The position numbers and the translations under genes were made by a program. The notes under the pieces are model-generated. The model was not told the origin of the DNA and ran no database searches. It worked only from the letters and a program-made list of their open reading frames with translations. Below are positions 27,966-36,421 of a stretch of DNA of 64,000 nt, piece by piece (position 1 is the first letter of the stretch; the number at the start of each line of letters is the position of its first letter). Location: contig JAKAUW010000013.1 in NCBI GenBank assembly GCA_021817455.1, forward strand, positions 80,472 through 144,471. Reading direction: 5' to 3'. The stretch is from Thermoplasmata archaeon. GTDB lineage: Archaea > Thermoplasmatota > Thermoplasmata > Thermoplasmatales > Thermoplasmataceae.

Positions 27966-28805
27966 TTACTTCACCTCTTTTCTCTCAAATATGATAAGTG
28001 AAACTGCAATTGACACAATTGCATATATGGCCATGACCAGGACAGACTGGGTTATCTCACCAAAGCCCACGGGATTCAGTGAAAAAGTGAAATTGAATGG
28101 GGACAGTGAGATATTGACGTAGACTTTCTCAATAATCCCGGCAGCATTGTCCAAGAGGTAAAATGGCGTGGTTTTGTATAGCAGTTCTGCTATGAACTGG
28201 TAAGCTGTGAATATGAGGAAATAGATGAGGAACACGGAAATGTAGGCATATGTGTTCTTGTTGAAAATGCTGCTTAGCATAAAAGTGAAAGCAGTCATGG
28301 AAAAGATGAAGATTATGAGCAGTGCCAGTGAATAGAAAAATCCCGAAATCAGGGGGATCTGGAACACATAAATGAATGTGGCAGCCTGGATCAAGATGTA
28401 AATCATGCTGATTACAACAGTAACCATAACAGCAGCAAGATACTTTGAAATCAGAAGGCTGCTCCTGCTGATTGGCAGGGAGAAAATATGGAATGCCGTC
28501 CTGTTCTCTATCTCACTGGATATGGCCGATGAGCCAAAGAACACTGATGAAAATACTGGGAGGTAAAGAAGAACATATGACCACAGGAACCCGAAAACAG
28601 ATTCCTTTGTTGGCATACTGAGTGAGGCCAGGTTCAGGCTAGGCAGGAATCCAGTCAGGCTGTTAACATATCTGATGGTGAAGAACGTCATGAGGCCCGA
28701 GACTAAGAGGGACATGGCCAGCATTAGGTAAAAGCTGCGTGACCTGTAGTAATTCCTGAAATAATATGAAGTGGAAGCTGCAAATTTTGTCATACCCGCG
28801 TTCAT
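27966..28805 (-). CDS. ABC-2-type transporter permease
   Basis: A 279 aa membrane protein with about six hydrophobic helices (around residues 20-42, 75-95, 115-140, 150-172, 175-205 and 245-268). The segment FFGSSAISSEIENRTAFHIFSLPISRSSLL is the usual permease loop that follows an amphipathic helix in ABC-2 proteins. Its ATG overlaps the stop of the preceding surface-protein gene (ATGA). Substrate unknown. Confidence 0.82.
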   Translation of the reverse strand: MNAGMTKFAASTSYYFRNYYRSRSFYLMLAMSLLVSGLMTFFTIRYVNSLTGFLPSLNLASLSMPTKESVFGFLWSYVLLYLPVFSSVFFGSSAISSEIENRTAFHIFSLPISRSSLLISKYLAAVMVTVVISMIYILIQAATFIYVFQIPLISGFFYSLALLIIFIFSMTAFTFMLSSIFNKNTYAYISVFLIYFLIFTAYQFIAELLYKTTPFYLLDNAAGIIEKVYVNISLSPFNFTFSLNPVGFGEITQSVLVMAIYAIVSIAVSLIIFERKEVK

Positions 28806-29674
28806 TGTAACTGCCCCGAGATTATCTGGGTCAGATTGTAAGATGCCAGGTCATCTAAAAGGTACTGGAGCAGATAGTAGTTTCCTATCCCGACTTCCAT
28901 GGTTCCGTTAACCCAATTTCCCTGGCTTGGGTTGAGGTAGAAATAGGTATAGTTGGTGGAAAGAGCATTTAGCGCACTTATGCCACGGGTTACATTGATA
29001 GTTACCTCCGTGCTGTTGAATTCGAGGTTGAACGTTGTCTTCTCGTTAAAAACGTTTACTATAGCCTGCTTGATTGGCAAATTGTTTGAATTATAATAAA
29101 CTGAAATATTGGCAGTGCTGTTGAAATACGTTGATGAGAGCTGTGTGAACCAGGTCTTGTCCAGGTATGTGTTTATGGAAGTAACTACCGAATCAAATGA
29201 GCCAAGAGTGACAACATTGGAAAAGTCTGCAACATAGATGGTGTTATTCTGGACGTACTTGGTAACATTCAGTGTCAGGTTGTACTGAGCGGTTATGCCT
29301 GTAATGTTCTGGGGAATCAGCCCTTCCAGTGAGACATTCTTTACCTGATAGACGTTATATCCTCTGTAAGATATGTAAAGCGAAGGCTCAACTACGGGAT
29401 GAACACCTCCGCTAGTGTTTGTTGCGATAGCTATCTGCTGGCTGAAGGCAGAAAGACCCACGCCCAATACTACGCCATTTGCATTTGAGGAGTTGTAAAT
29501 GTATCCTGGCGTATTATTATAGGTTCCGGCAACAACCACAGTAGAATTTCCTGGAACTAGCTGAGACATTGCAACATTGACCTGCTGAAAACTTTCAACT
29601 GCATAGTAACCCGCTGGAATAACAACTGCGACAGTAAGGAGAGTGATAATTAAACCTTTAAACAGGGGCCTCAT
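28802..29674 (-). CDS. Secreted/membrane-anchored protein linked to an ABC-2 transporter
   Basis: A 290 aa protein with an N-terminal hydrophobic helix (about residues 7-30) and an Asn/Thr/Tyr-rich ectodomain with more than ten N-x-S/T sequons. It has no Cys after the helix, so it is anchored rather than a lipoprotein. I do not recognise the fold. It is the first gene of a three-gene unit with the permease and ATPase, overlapping the permease by four bases, so it probably acts with the transporter as an extracellular partner (inference). Confidence 0.7.
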   Translation of the reverse strand: MRPLFKGLIITLLTVAVVIPAGYYAVESFQQVNVAMSQLVPGNSTVVVAGTYNNTPGYIYNSSNANGVVLGVGLSAFSQQIAIATNTSGGVHPVVEPSLYISYRGYNVYQVKNVSLEGLIPQNITGITAQYNLTLNVTKYVQNNTIYVADFSNVVTLGSFDSVVTSINTYLDKTWFTQLSSTYFNSTANISVYYNSNNLPIKQAIVNVFNEKTTFNLEFNSTEVTINVTRGISALNALSTNYTYFYLNPSQGNWVNGTMEVGIGNYYLLQYLLDDLASYNLTQIISGQLQ

Positions 29675-29843
29675 ATCTTATTATTTCTAAAAGCTTAATA
29701 AACATTAATGCTAACGTGATAAGAAGCAGAATCCAATTTGAAGCCGCTCCCCTACGGTATTTTCTCTGGAACCGTCATACCTGATTTTATTGCTGTGATA
29801 GGAAAGCCAATGAAAAGGCTTATTATGTATGGTATGTTAATGA

Positions 29844-30455
29844 GTGTCATGCCAAAAGAGGAGAGTGATCCGTTTTTTATCTAATGAATCCGCACCTCAG
29901 CTGGATAAATTGAGAAAACGCCTTGAACGAAACACCAGCAGCCTTATTGGGCTCTTCAGGGAAAGGGTCACTTTAGCAAGGGAGATCGGCAAGATCAAGG
30001 AAGAGAACTCGATACCAATCCGCATCCGCCAAAGGGAAAGGGAACTTCTAGACTCGCTTCGCGATATGGATGAAGTATCAAGATCAATAATATCATCTCT
30101 TTTCGAATTCACAATTGTAAACGAATCATCATTGGAAGGAAACAGCCGCCTCAGTGAAAAATCTTTAGAGTTGTCCGGCGAAAAGGGGCAACTCATGCTT
30201 CTTGCAGGACTGCTAATTTCTTCCCCAGGCGTTGAGGCTTACACATTGGACCAGCTTCCGGAGCCCCTGGAATTAGGCATACAGGCTAATGGGGGCCATA
30301 TAGTATTTGATGACATCGAAAACCCTGATCTAGTTGTAGGAATTGGGATTATGGTGCCTTGCGGTGTGGCAATTGATTGTAGCGGAACAATGCGGATCGA
30401 TATACATTGCCTCAAATCTCCCAAACCCAGGAAAATACTGGTGAGGCAACGTTGA
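29844..30455 (+). CDS. AroQ-class chorismate mutase with unknown C-terminal domain
   Basis: Residues 15-95 form the AroQ helical domain: LDKLRKRLERNTSSLIGLF, then ERVTLAREIGKIKEE, IPIRIRQRERELL. It converts chorismate to prephenate. A further 90 residues (GQLMLLAGLLISS to the end) look like an alpha/beta domain that I do not recognise. The start is uncertain: GTG at 29844 or GTG at 29865, the latter preceded by GAGGAGA. The 3' end overlaps the prephenate dehydrogenase gene (TTGA), so the two successive steps toward tyrosine are translationally coupled. Confidence 0.8.
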   Translation: MSCQKRRVIRFLSNESAPQLDKLRKRLERNTSSLIGLFRERVTLAREIGKIKEENSIPIRIRQRERELLDSLRDMDEVSRSIISSLFEFTIVNESSLEGNSRLSEKSLELSGEKGQLMLLAGLLISSPGVEAYTLDQLPEPLELGIQANGGHIVFDDIENPDLVVGIGIMVPCGVAIDCSGTMRIDIHCLKSPKPRKILVRQR

Positions 30456-31105
30456 AGATACTCGTGCTGGGGAGTTCAGGCAATTTTGGTTCAGCATTAA
30501 CAATTTACCTTAAAAAAAATAGCCACCAGGTATCAGGCATGGAACGGGGTGAAAAGATTCCGGCGCCCCTAGATGAATTCGATGCCTGCTTTCTCGCCAT
30601 CCCGCTTAAGGAGGCTATTGAATTCCTTGAAACGCATTCCCACGATAAGGTTATAGAAATCTGTTCAGTGAAAACGCCAATGACGAAATTCAGGAACCGC
30701 GTTATCAGCATACATCCGATGTTCGGCCCAGGCAGCATTGGAAATCCGGATTTTCGGAATATCATCTACGTTGATGACATAAGCCCCCCTAATTCCATGG
30801 GGATAATTGAGGAACTTTTCCCAGACTTTTTCATTGAATCAATGTCTGCTGATGAACACGACAAGCTCATGGTTGAACTGCTTGTGAAGCCCTACCTGAC
30901 TTCAATATTGGCTGCCGCGATATCCAAGCCTGTCCAATGGAAAACCACCTGCACATCCCATAAGGCATTCCAGAAACTTGCATCAATTTCTGCCATTGAA
31001 TCTCGCCTGGTCCTCAATGACACTATCCGTCACAATCCCTATTCAAAGCGGGCCCTCGATGAATTGCAGGAAGGCTTGGCAATCCTCATGAAAGAAATGG
31101 AATGA
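30452..31105 (+). CDS. tyrA: Prephenate dehydrogenase (TyrA family)
   Basis: A 217 aa protein with an NAD(P)-binding fold at the N-terminus (LKILVLGSSGNFGSALTIYL), the block EICSVKTPMTKF and the substrate-binding motif SIHPMFGPG near residue 90. It oxidatively decarboxylates prephenate toward 4-hydroxyphenylpyruvate. I place the start at TTG 30452, which overlaps the TGA of the chorismate mutase gene and puts the nucleotide-binding strand right at the N-terminus. Compact compared with bacterial TyrA (about 280 aa) but with the main motifs present. Confidence 0.85.
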   Translation: MKILVLGSSGNFGSALTIYLKKNSHQVSGMERGEKIPAPLDEFDACFLAIPLKEAIEFLETHSHDKVIEICSVKTPMTKFRNRVISIHPMFGPGSIGNPDFRNIIYVDDISPPNSMGIIEELFPDFFIESMSADEHDKLMVELLVKPYLTSILAAAISKPVQWKTTCTSHKAFQKLASISAIESRLVLNDTIRHNPYSKRALDELQEGLAILMKEME

Positions 31106-31125
31106 TTGAGGGAGAGATGTTGCAG

Positions 31126-31425
31126 TCACAAACCTGACACACTGAGGAGGAGGGAAGCAAGCATGGCGACAAGGACTGTCGCCCCTGCATTTCTGGTCCA
31201 GTATGCAACAAGGACCGCCGGGATAAGAGGAACCAGGGATACCGGTGTGAATGACTGTATGTTCTCCACCATCAGTGACCCGAATGCGGATATTGCTACA
31301 TAGTCAAATACAATGGTCAGTATGGTCTCGCCCTTATGGCCTTTATAAACGGCCCACGGCACAAGCCTCTGAAGGAGGCTAAGGATGCTGAGTGATGCTA
31401 CAGCAAGGATTAGGAAGTAATTCAT
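31126..31425 (-). CDS. azlD: AzlD-type branched-chain amino acid exporter subunit
   Basis: A 99 aa protein with about four hydrophobic helices and the AzlD-type sequence RLVPWAVYKG near residue 22. AzlD is the small partner of AzlC. Its ATG overlaps the azlC stop by four bases (ATGA), supporting complex formation. Confidence 0.8.
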   Translation of the reverse strand: MNYFLILAVASLSILSLLQRLVPWAVYKGHKGETILTIVFDYVAISAFGSLMVENIQSFTPVSLVPLIPAVLVAYWTRNAGATVLVAMLASLLLSVSGL

Positions 31426-32096
31426 TTCCCGCCTCCGGCTTTCAGCATAAGCAGTCCAGCCAGAATTCCGGCTCCTATTGAAATGAGAATAGAATACTCA
31501 GGAAGTTCGTAAAGTTTGATCACAACAGCGACTGAGATGGAGACTGCAGCAGAAAGCGCAGTGCTGGCTCCCTTCACCCTTGGAATCAGCAGTGCCAGGA
31601 ATAGCGCAGGGAGTGCTAAATACAGTATAGGATATAGGAAAAGTGGCAACCCTCCGGCCAGGGCAACGCCCAGGGCTGAACTCACGACCCAGCATGAATA
31701 CGCAAAATATCCAAGGTTCCTCACAACTGGGACTTTCATTGGCGGGTCGCTCACTGCTAATGCGTAAATCTCATCAGTCAGGACCGGGGCGATTGAGTAC
31801 ATGTCTCTGGAAGACATAAGAGGATATTTTTCCTCAAGATGCGGCCCATAGAACGTATGCCTGAGATTGAGAAGAAACGCGGTAAGAATCATTGTTATGG
31901 GTTCAAACCCGATGGCCCAGAGACCAACAAAAGCGGACTGTACAGCGCCTGAATAAACGACAACTGAAAGGATTACTGTATAGTACCATGGGATGTGTAA
32001 GGCAGTGGCCAGTGTACCATAAGCAACTCCTGATGGAACATAGGTTGTCAGGATGGCTACAATTCTTCCAAAGGTACCTGAGTCCAATTTCAGCAA
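31422..32096 (-). CDS. azlC: AzlC-type amino acid exporter subunit
   Basis: A 224 aa membrane protein with the AzlC pattern: VPSGVAYGTLATALHIPWY near residue 16, GAVQSAFVGLWAIGFEPITM, then the conserved LNLRHTFYG and LTDEIYALA. Works with AzlD in export of branched-chain amino acids or analogues. The start is TTG at 32096; CTTTAAAATACC about 20-28 bases upstream is a plausible TATA box. Confidence 0.85.
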   Translation of the reverse strand: MLKLDSGTFGRIVAILTTYVPSGVAYGTLATALHIPWYYTVILSVVVYSGAVQSAFVGLWAIGFEPITMILTAFLLNLRHTFYGPHLEEKYPLMSSRDMYSIAPVLTDEIYALAVSDPPMKVPVVRNLGYFAYSCWVVSSALGVALAGGLPLFLYPILYLALPALFLALLIPRVKGASTALSAAVSISVAVVIKLYELPEYSILISIGAGILAGLLMLKAGGGK

Positions 32097-32202
32097 TTCT
32101 GGTAAATTGTTAGGTATTTTAAAGAATATCGATTAATAAGCCCGAAGAAGTCAGAACAAAAGTGTGGGGATTTCTGCAAGGTCAAAAATATATAAGAACA
32201 GA

Positions 32203-32382
32203 TCAGTCAGCGTTTCCATGATCGTGGTACTGGTTCAGGTGGTGGTCTTCCCCCCCAAACCTCTGTTCCGTGTTTCTTGAACTGAGGTAACTCCTCAGGA
32301 TCTCGTTAACCTGTTCCGATGTGGTTATCCCTTCTCCCTGGAGCTGTTCAAATACATCCTTTCTTATGTGCACTTCTGGCAT
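32203..32382 (-). CDS. Small ribbon-helix-helix-like protein with His-rich tail
   Basis: A 59 aa ORF beginning MPEVHIRKDVFEQLQ. One beta strand plus two helices (VHIRKDVFEQL ... SEQVNEILRSYLSS) resemble the DNA-binding part of VapB/CopG-like antitoxins, followed by a tail with five His (EDHHLNQYHDHGNAD). A TATA-like ttataaata at 32404-32412, about 26 bases before the ATG, fits leaderless expression. No toxin gene is adjacent. A near-copy of the start region lies 54 bases upstream. Real expression is plausible but unproven. Confidence 0.5.
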   Translation of the reverse strand: MPEVHIRKDVFEQLQGEGITTSEQVNEILRSYLSSRNTEQRFGGEDHHLNQYHDHGNAD

Positions 32383-32440
32383 TAAATCAAAGAGCCAACT
32401 GTGATATTTATAATTTGCTTAAGTGCACTTCGGCATTTAA
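32368..32440. repeat. Near-identical 18-base direct repeat at the small RHH gene
   Basis: gtgcacttctggcattaaa (32368-32386) and gtgcacttcggcatttaa (32423-32440) differ by small changes only. The first copy spans the start codon of the small gene; the second lies just upstream of its TATA box. This could be a paired operator or a local duplication. Confidence 0.4.
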
Positions 32441-32556
32441 CGTGTAGTTTAAAAAGTGCCAGTAATGCGGCTTCGCTATGCATGTCATCGTATGCCATAG
32501 TCTGTAAACTCAATAAAATGGCTGATTTTTGAAATAAAAGCAAAAGTCGAAGTTTG

Positions 32557-33321
32557 TCAGTAAACAGTCCAGCCATTATCCGCCACAAGAACAGATCCGT
32601 TGATGTAGCTGGAATCCTTTGAGACAAGGAATAGCGCAGTCCGGGCAATTTCCTGCGGGTCTGCCGGTCTTCCCATGCTGCCAGTGGTTTTTTCCAGCAC
32701 CTTCAGGCCCAAGGGACTCGGTTTGCCTGATCCATACCCTATCTGGGTATTGACTGCGCCTAGTGCCATTGCATTGCAGCGGATTCCTTTATCACCATAA
32801 TATGCCGCCACATGTTTAGTGAAGCCAATAAGCCCATGCTTGGAAACAGTGTATGCCAGTCCGGCCCGACCCCCATAAAGTCCCGCAACTGAAGATGTGT
32901 TCAGGATGGTTCCGCCGCCATTATGCATCATGTGAGGAATTGCCATCTTGGTTGTCAGGTAAGGTGCCTTCAGATTCACGTTCAAGACCTTATCCCACCA
33001 TTCCTCTTCTGTCTCCTCCAGCGAGTAGAAGCCGTCCATTATTCCTGCGTTGTTGCATAGAATGTCTATGTGGTCGAAAATCTTGACTGAGTCGTCGACA
33101 AGTTTCTTGATATCATCTTTTTTTGTGAGGTCAAGGACCATCCCATAAACAGTGCCGTGTTTGGACCTTATCGCCGCAACAGTTTTGTCCACCCTTTCTG
33201 GAACTACATCTACAACAACTATCGTTGCACCTTCAGAACTAAAAAGCTTAGCCATTTCCTCACCAATGCCGGATCCAGCACCCGTGATAATTGTAACTTT
33301 ATGATCCAGTACCTTTGACAT
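32557..33321 (-). CDS. Short-chain dehydrogenase/reductase
   Basis: A 254 aa classical SDR. Cofactor motif TGAGSGIG (residues 13-20), an Asp after the second strand (VVVD) favouring NAD, the NNAG motif (90-93), and the catalytic Ser (NTSS, about 143), Y157 and K161 (YTVSK). The C-terminal GRPADPQEIARTALFL ... YINGSVLVADNG is standard. Substrate cannot be told from sequence. A TATA-like ttatattaaa about 25 bases upstream fits a leaderless ATG. Stands alone. Confidence 0.88.
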   Translation of the reverse strand: MSKVLDHKVTIITGAGSGIGEEMAKLFSSEGATIVVVDVVPERVDKTVAAIRSKHGTVYGMVLDLTKKDDIKKLVDDSVKIFDHIDILCNNAGIMDGFYSLEETEEEWWDKVLNVNLKAPYLTTKMAIPHMMHNGGGTILNTSSVAGLYGGRAGLAYTVSKHGLIGFTKHVAAYYGDKGIRCNAMALGAVNTQIGYGSGKPSPLGLKVLEKTTGSMGRPADPQEIARTALFLVSKDSSYINGSVLVADNGWTVY

Positions 33322-33587
33322 GCATTATCAAGTCTGTAAAGTTATATTAAAAAGCTACCTAATTGTTAAGTATAATTTCCCTGAAAATTACAGTAAAGAT
33401 CAGGATATGTACCCTAAAAAGGCTAAAAATCAGGTTATTATGGCTAAAATTTTGCTGGAAGGGCAATTTCGTCAAAAGGTCAATGATGAAATTCGTAATC
33501 TCGTCTTTTGCTTGCGGCAATTTCAGGCATTAAACAACCTGAACCTTTAATAAAAACAATCTTTAATACGTTAATACATGAAGTAAG

Positions 33588-34127
33588 ATGGAGCCCGGAA
33601 ACCCTGACATCCGTCAGGAAGTGGAGAGAAGCAGGGGACTGTTAAAGAAGATACAACTCATTTTGCCTCTGTTCAAGGGTTACAGGAAACTTGAAGATCT
33701 AAGGGAGGCAGATGAGCTTCTGAGGAGGCAATTATCAGATATACTCCAGCAGACATTGAAGAATCTCCAGGATCAGAGAGTGAGCCTTGTGAACAGCGGA
33801 GCCTTTGACCAGCTAACCAGCATCGCATCAGTTATATCAAAGACGCAGGAGCTTCAGGGAGATATTCTGCATGCCACACAGGGATATTCAGGCATTTCAC
33901 CTGCCATAAGAGTGGATGAGGGAACGCTGAACGCATTGTATGAAAGTGATCTGAAGTTCCTTGAGGTATGCCAGGGCATTAAGAATTCAAGCCTTTCTAG
34001 TGAATCCGGGCAGATTGGCTCAGATCTTTCAAGGCTGAATGGGGAGATTGATCTGGCCAGAACCTCCTGGCAGGAAAGGATTCTGAAAGTGCAGAACATA
34101 CTTATTCAAAGCGGAGGCGAAAGCTAA
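33588..34127 (+). CDS. Helical coiled-coil protein coupled to an SPFH protein
   Basis: A 179 aa, almost wholly alpha-helical protein with long amphipathic segments (about residues 10-75, 85-110 and 125-175) and no membrane helix or Cys. I do not recognise the family. Its stop overlaps the ATG of the SPFH/zinc-ribbon gene (TAATG), so they are probably made together. By position it may be a scaffold or adaptor like the PspA-type coiled-coil proteins that accompany similar SPFH genes in bacteria, but it lacks a recognisable PspA start. Confidence 0.65.
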   Translation: MEPGNPDIRQEVERSRGLLKKIQLILPLFKGYRKLEDLREADELLRRQLSDILQQTLKNLQDQRVSLVNSGAFDQLTSIASVISKTQELQGDILHATQGYSGISPAIRVDEGTLNALYESDLKFLEVCQGIKNSSLSSESGQIGSDLSRLNGEIDLARTSWQERILKVQNILIQSGGES

Positions 34128-35284
34128 TGTTTGGAAAGAAATCAACAGGGATACCCTCATCCGGCGGAAGCCTGCTCGGTTCAACCACGGTAACATGGGA
34201 AAATCAATACAAGGCGGGCAACTCCATGTGGAAGGTTCCCAGGCTCATACGCCTAAATGACAACATTGTGGTAAGGGAAGACGAATCAGCGATTTTCATG
34301 AGGGATGGGAAGATCCTTTCTGTCTTTGAACAGGCCGGCAGATATGCACTGACAGACATCAATGCCCCAATAGTCGGGCCTCTCGTCAAGGCACTGTCCG
34401 GAGTCCAGCAGCAAGCCGAAGTCTACTACCTACAGAGAAGATACCTGGACGGGAAGTTTGGCAGCCAGGAACCCTACCAGTTTACTGATCCAACATTTGG
34501 GGTGGTAAATCTCAGGGTTTTCGGTGAATACAGGTGGAAAATATCTGACGTGAACATTTTCGTCAGCCAGTTTATTGGGACATTCAATTCGGATACCTCT
34601 GAAGACGTGGAGCAGAGACTCAGGGAACAGGTTGTCATCCTGGTATACAATGCTCTTGGAAAAATGAAGGAACAGGGACTCAAGGTTACAGACCTGCCAT
34701 CTAACCTGACAACAATAGAGCAGGTTGTCATCACCACATCACAGGACCATTTCAGGCAGTTCGGCGTTGAAATAAACAAGATCCAGCAATTGAACATTTC
34801 ACTTCCTGAAGAAGTTCAGAAAGCAGTGGATACCAGATCGGAAATGTCTGTGCTGGGAGTCAATTATATCCAGTACCAGGCTGGCCAGGCCATGGTTGAT
34901 GCTTCGAAGAATTCATCTGGTGTGGCTGGAGTGGGAGCTGGACTTGGTGTTGGCCTTGGAGCAGGGGCAGGGATGGGATACGCCTTCTCGAACCAGCTTT
35001 CCGGCATGCAGCAACAGCAGGGAAGGAACTGCCCCAAGTGCGGAACCCTTGTTCCTCAGAACAGCAACTTCTGCCCCAGTTGTGGCTTCAATATGCAACA
35101 GCAACAGATCAAAACTGTCAAGTGCCCGAATTGCGGAACAGAAGTGCCTGAAGGTTCAAAGTTCTGCCCTAACTGCGGAAACACAATGGCTCAGAAGCAA
35201 CCTCAAACCATTAAGTGCTCCAAATGCGGTAACGATGTTGAACAGGGAGTAAAATTCTGTCCAAACTGTGGAAACAAGATGTGA
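34127..35284 (+). CDS. SPFH-domain protein with three C-terminal zinc ribbons
   Basis: A 385 aa protein. An SPFH/Band 7-like region covers about residues 20-245 (NIVVREDESAIFMRDGKILSVFEQAGRYAL, then DVEQRLREQVVILVYNALGKM). A Gly-rich segment at about 262-285 (VGAGLGVGLGAGAGMGYAF) may dip into the membrane. Three zinc ribbons follow, each CPxCG-FCPxCG spaced about 15 residues (about 303-322, 331-351 and 365-382). The layout resembles Bacillus YdjI, often annotated virion core protein. Such proteins associate with membranes and are linked to envelope stress in bacteria; the role here is inferred. Confidence 0.8.
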   Translation: MFGKKSTGIPSSGGSLLGSTTVTWENQYKAGNSMWKVPRLIRLNDNIVVREDESAIFMRDGKILSVFEQAGRYALTDINAPIVGPLVKALSGVQQQAEVYYLQRRYLDGKFGSQEPYQFTDPTFGVVNLRVFGEYRWKISDVNIFVSQFIGTFNSDTSEDVEQRLREQVVILVYNALGKMKEQGLKVTDLPSNLTTIEQVVITTSQDHFRQFGVEINKIQQLNISLPEEVQKAVDTRSEMSVLGVNYIQYQAGQAMVDASKNSSGVAGVGAGLGVGLGAGAGMGYAFSNQLSGMQQQQGRNCPKCGTLVPQNSNFCPSCGFNMQQQQIKTVKCPNCGTEVPEGSKFCPNCGNTMAQKQPQTIKCSKCGNDVEQGVKFCPNCGNKM

Positions 35285-35288
35285 TAAA

Positions 35289-36305
35289 ATGTTCTGTGAA
35301 AAATGTGGATCAAATATACCGGATGATGCTGTTTTCTGCCCTAAATGCGGCGCTAAGCAGGAAATAAACGCGGCAAATGTAAATCAGCCAGCACAGCAGC
35401 AGACTAATAATGGAAAAGTGCTGGCAGGTTCAGGTGTCACGGAATTGAAATGTCCGGGCTGTGGTGCCCCGATTAAGCCACAGTTCGGCGAAATGGTCAT
35501 TACCTGTGAATACTGTGGATCAAGCATATCTCTGGCAGATGCTGGCTGGAAGAGTATCGCCAAACACACAATGCTCCCATTATCCCTTGCAACCAAAGAC
35601 CAGGCGGTTTCAGACCTGAAAGATAAAATGGACAGGGGGCTCCTGCACAGGCATCTGCAGGAGCAGTCAACTCTCCAGGAATTGAATCTCAGTTATGTGC
35701 CATTCTGGATTGTTCCGGTCTCTGCCAGAACGAACTATACTGCCGTCGATGCAGCAGCAGAGGTAGGTACCATAGCTGCAACAGCAGCAATAATGGGCCT
35801 TGCTGGAGGCGCCATGGGCGGAAGGGGCCGCGGAGGCATGGGATTAGGAATGGTAGAAGGGACAATGATGGGCGGAATGATGATGGGAGGAATGGGTGCA
35901 GGAAACACAATTAGAGCATACCAGCTCAATGGGAATTACAATTACCCTGTTGTGGGTGTCAAGGCACTTACCCAGTACCAGCCGAAAGATTATGCCTTTG
36001 ACCTATCCAAGAGGGTAGATTTTGACACAGCTAAAATCCCAAAAGGTCTCAAGATACTCAATGGTGATATTGGGGAAGATTCATCAAAATACGAAGCCAA
36101 GACCAATGTGAGCCAGGTCCAGTCTTCAAAGGCCCATGCTCAGCATCATATGATCAGGAGCATTAACACTGAGACAGATGCAGGAGAACCTGAACTGTTG
36201 CACGCACCTATCTGGTTTGCAAGATATGAGCACAAAGCGAAGAATATTATCCTTGTCCTTGACGCAAGTTCAGGCGGCGTAATAAACAGTATTGGAATAG
36301 ATTAG
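35289..36305 (+). CDS. Zinc-ribbon protein with Gly/Met-rich segment, SPFH partner
   Basis: A 338 aa protein with two zinc ribbons at the N-terminus (CEKCG ... FCPKCG, residues 3-22; CPGCG ... CEYCG, about 56-78), an amphipathic middle part, a Gly/Met-rich stretch (about 170-205, MGGRGRGGMGLGMVEGTMMG) and a C-terminal beta-rich domain. The frame opens at 35268, but ATG 35289 begins exactly at the first ribbon, 5 bases after the SPFH stop, and is preferred. The zinc ribbons echo those of the preceding protein. Comparable to the YdjG-type partners of SPFH proteins in Bacillus (inference). Confidence 0.7.
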   Translation: MFCEKCGSNIPDDAVFCPKCGAKQEINAANVNQPAQQQTNNGKVLAGSGVTELKCPGCGAPIKPQFGEMVITCEYCGSSISLADAGWKSIAKHTMLPLSLATKDQAVSDLKDKMDRGLLHRHLQEQSTLQELNLSYVPFWIVPVSARTNYTAVDAAAEVGTIAATAAIMGLAGGAMGGRGRGGMGLGMVEGTMMGGMMMGGMGAGNTIRAYQLNGNYNYPVVGVKALTQYQPKDYAFDLSKRVDFDTAKIPKGLKILNGDIGEDSSKYEAKTNVSQVQSSKAHAQHHMIRSINTETDAGEPELLHAPIWFARYEHKAKNIILVLDASSGGVINSIGID

Positions 36306-36421
36306 TGGAAGTGAAATCTCCCTCAATCTACCTTTATTGGTCTTCTTATGGTCAGGGCTTTACCAGTTAATGGAAAATGTTGATTGAAAATATGAAATGT
36401 CATAAGATGCCTGCCATATCT

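Noticed and set aside
29720..29884. An open frame upstream of and overlapping the chorismate mutase start, with protein-like sequence (VIPDFIAVIGKPMKRLIMYG).
   Set aside because: No start with a promoter at the right distance, no recognisable family, and it ends inside the 5' end of a clear gene; could be chance or a remnant.
33320..33550. A 76-codon plus-strand ORF between the SDR and the coiled-coil gene.
   Set aside because: It begins inside the SDR promoter region, shows no conserved pattern and has no ribosome-binding site or suitable TATA box.
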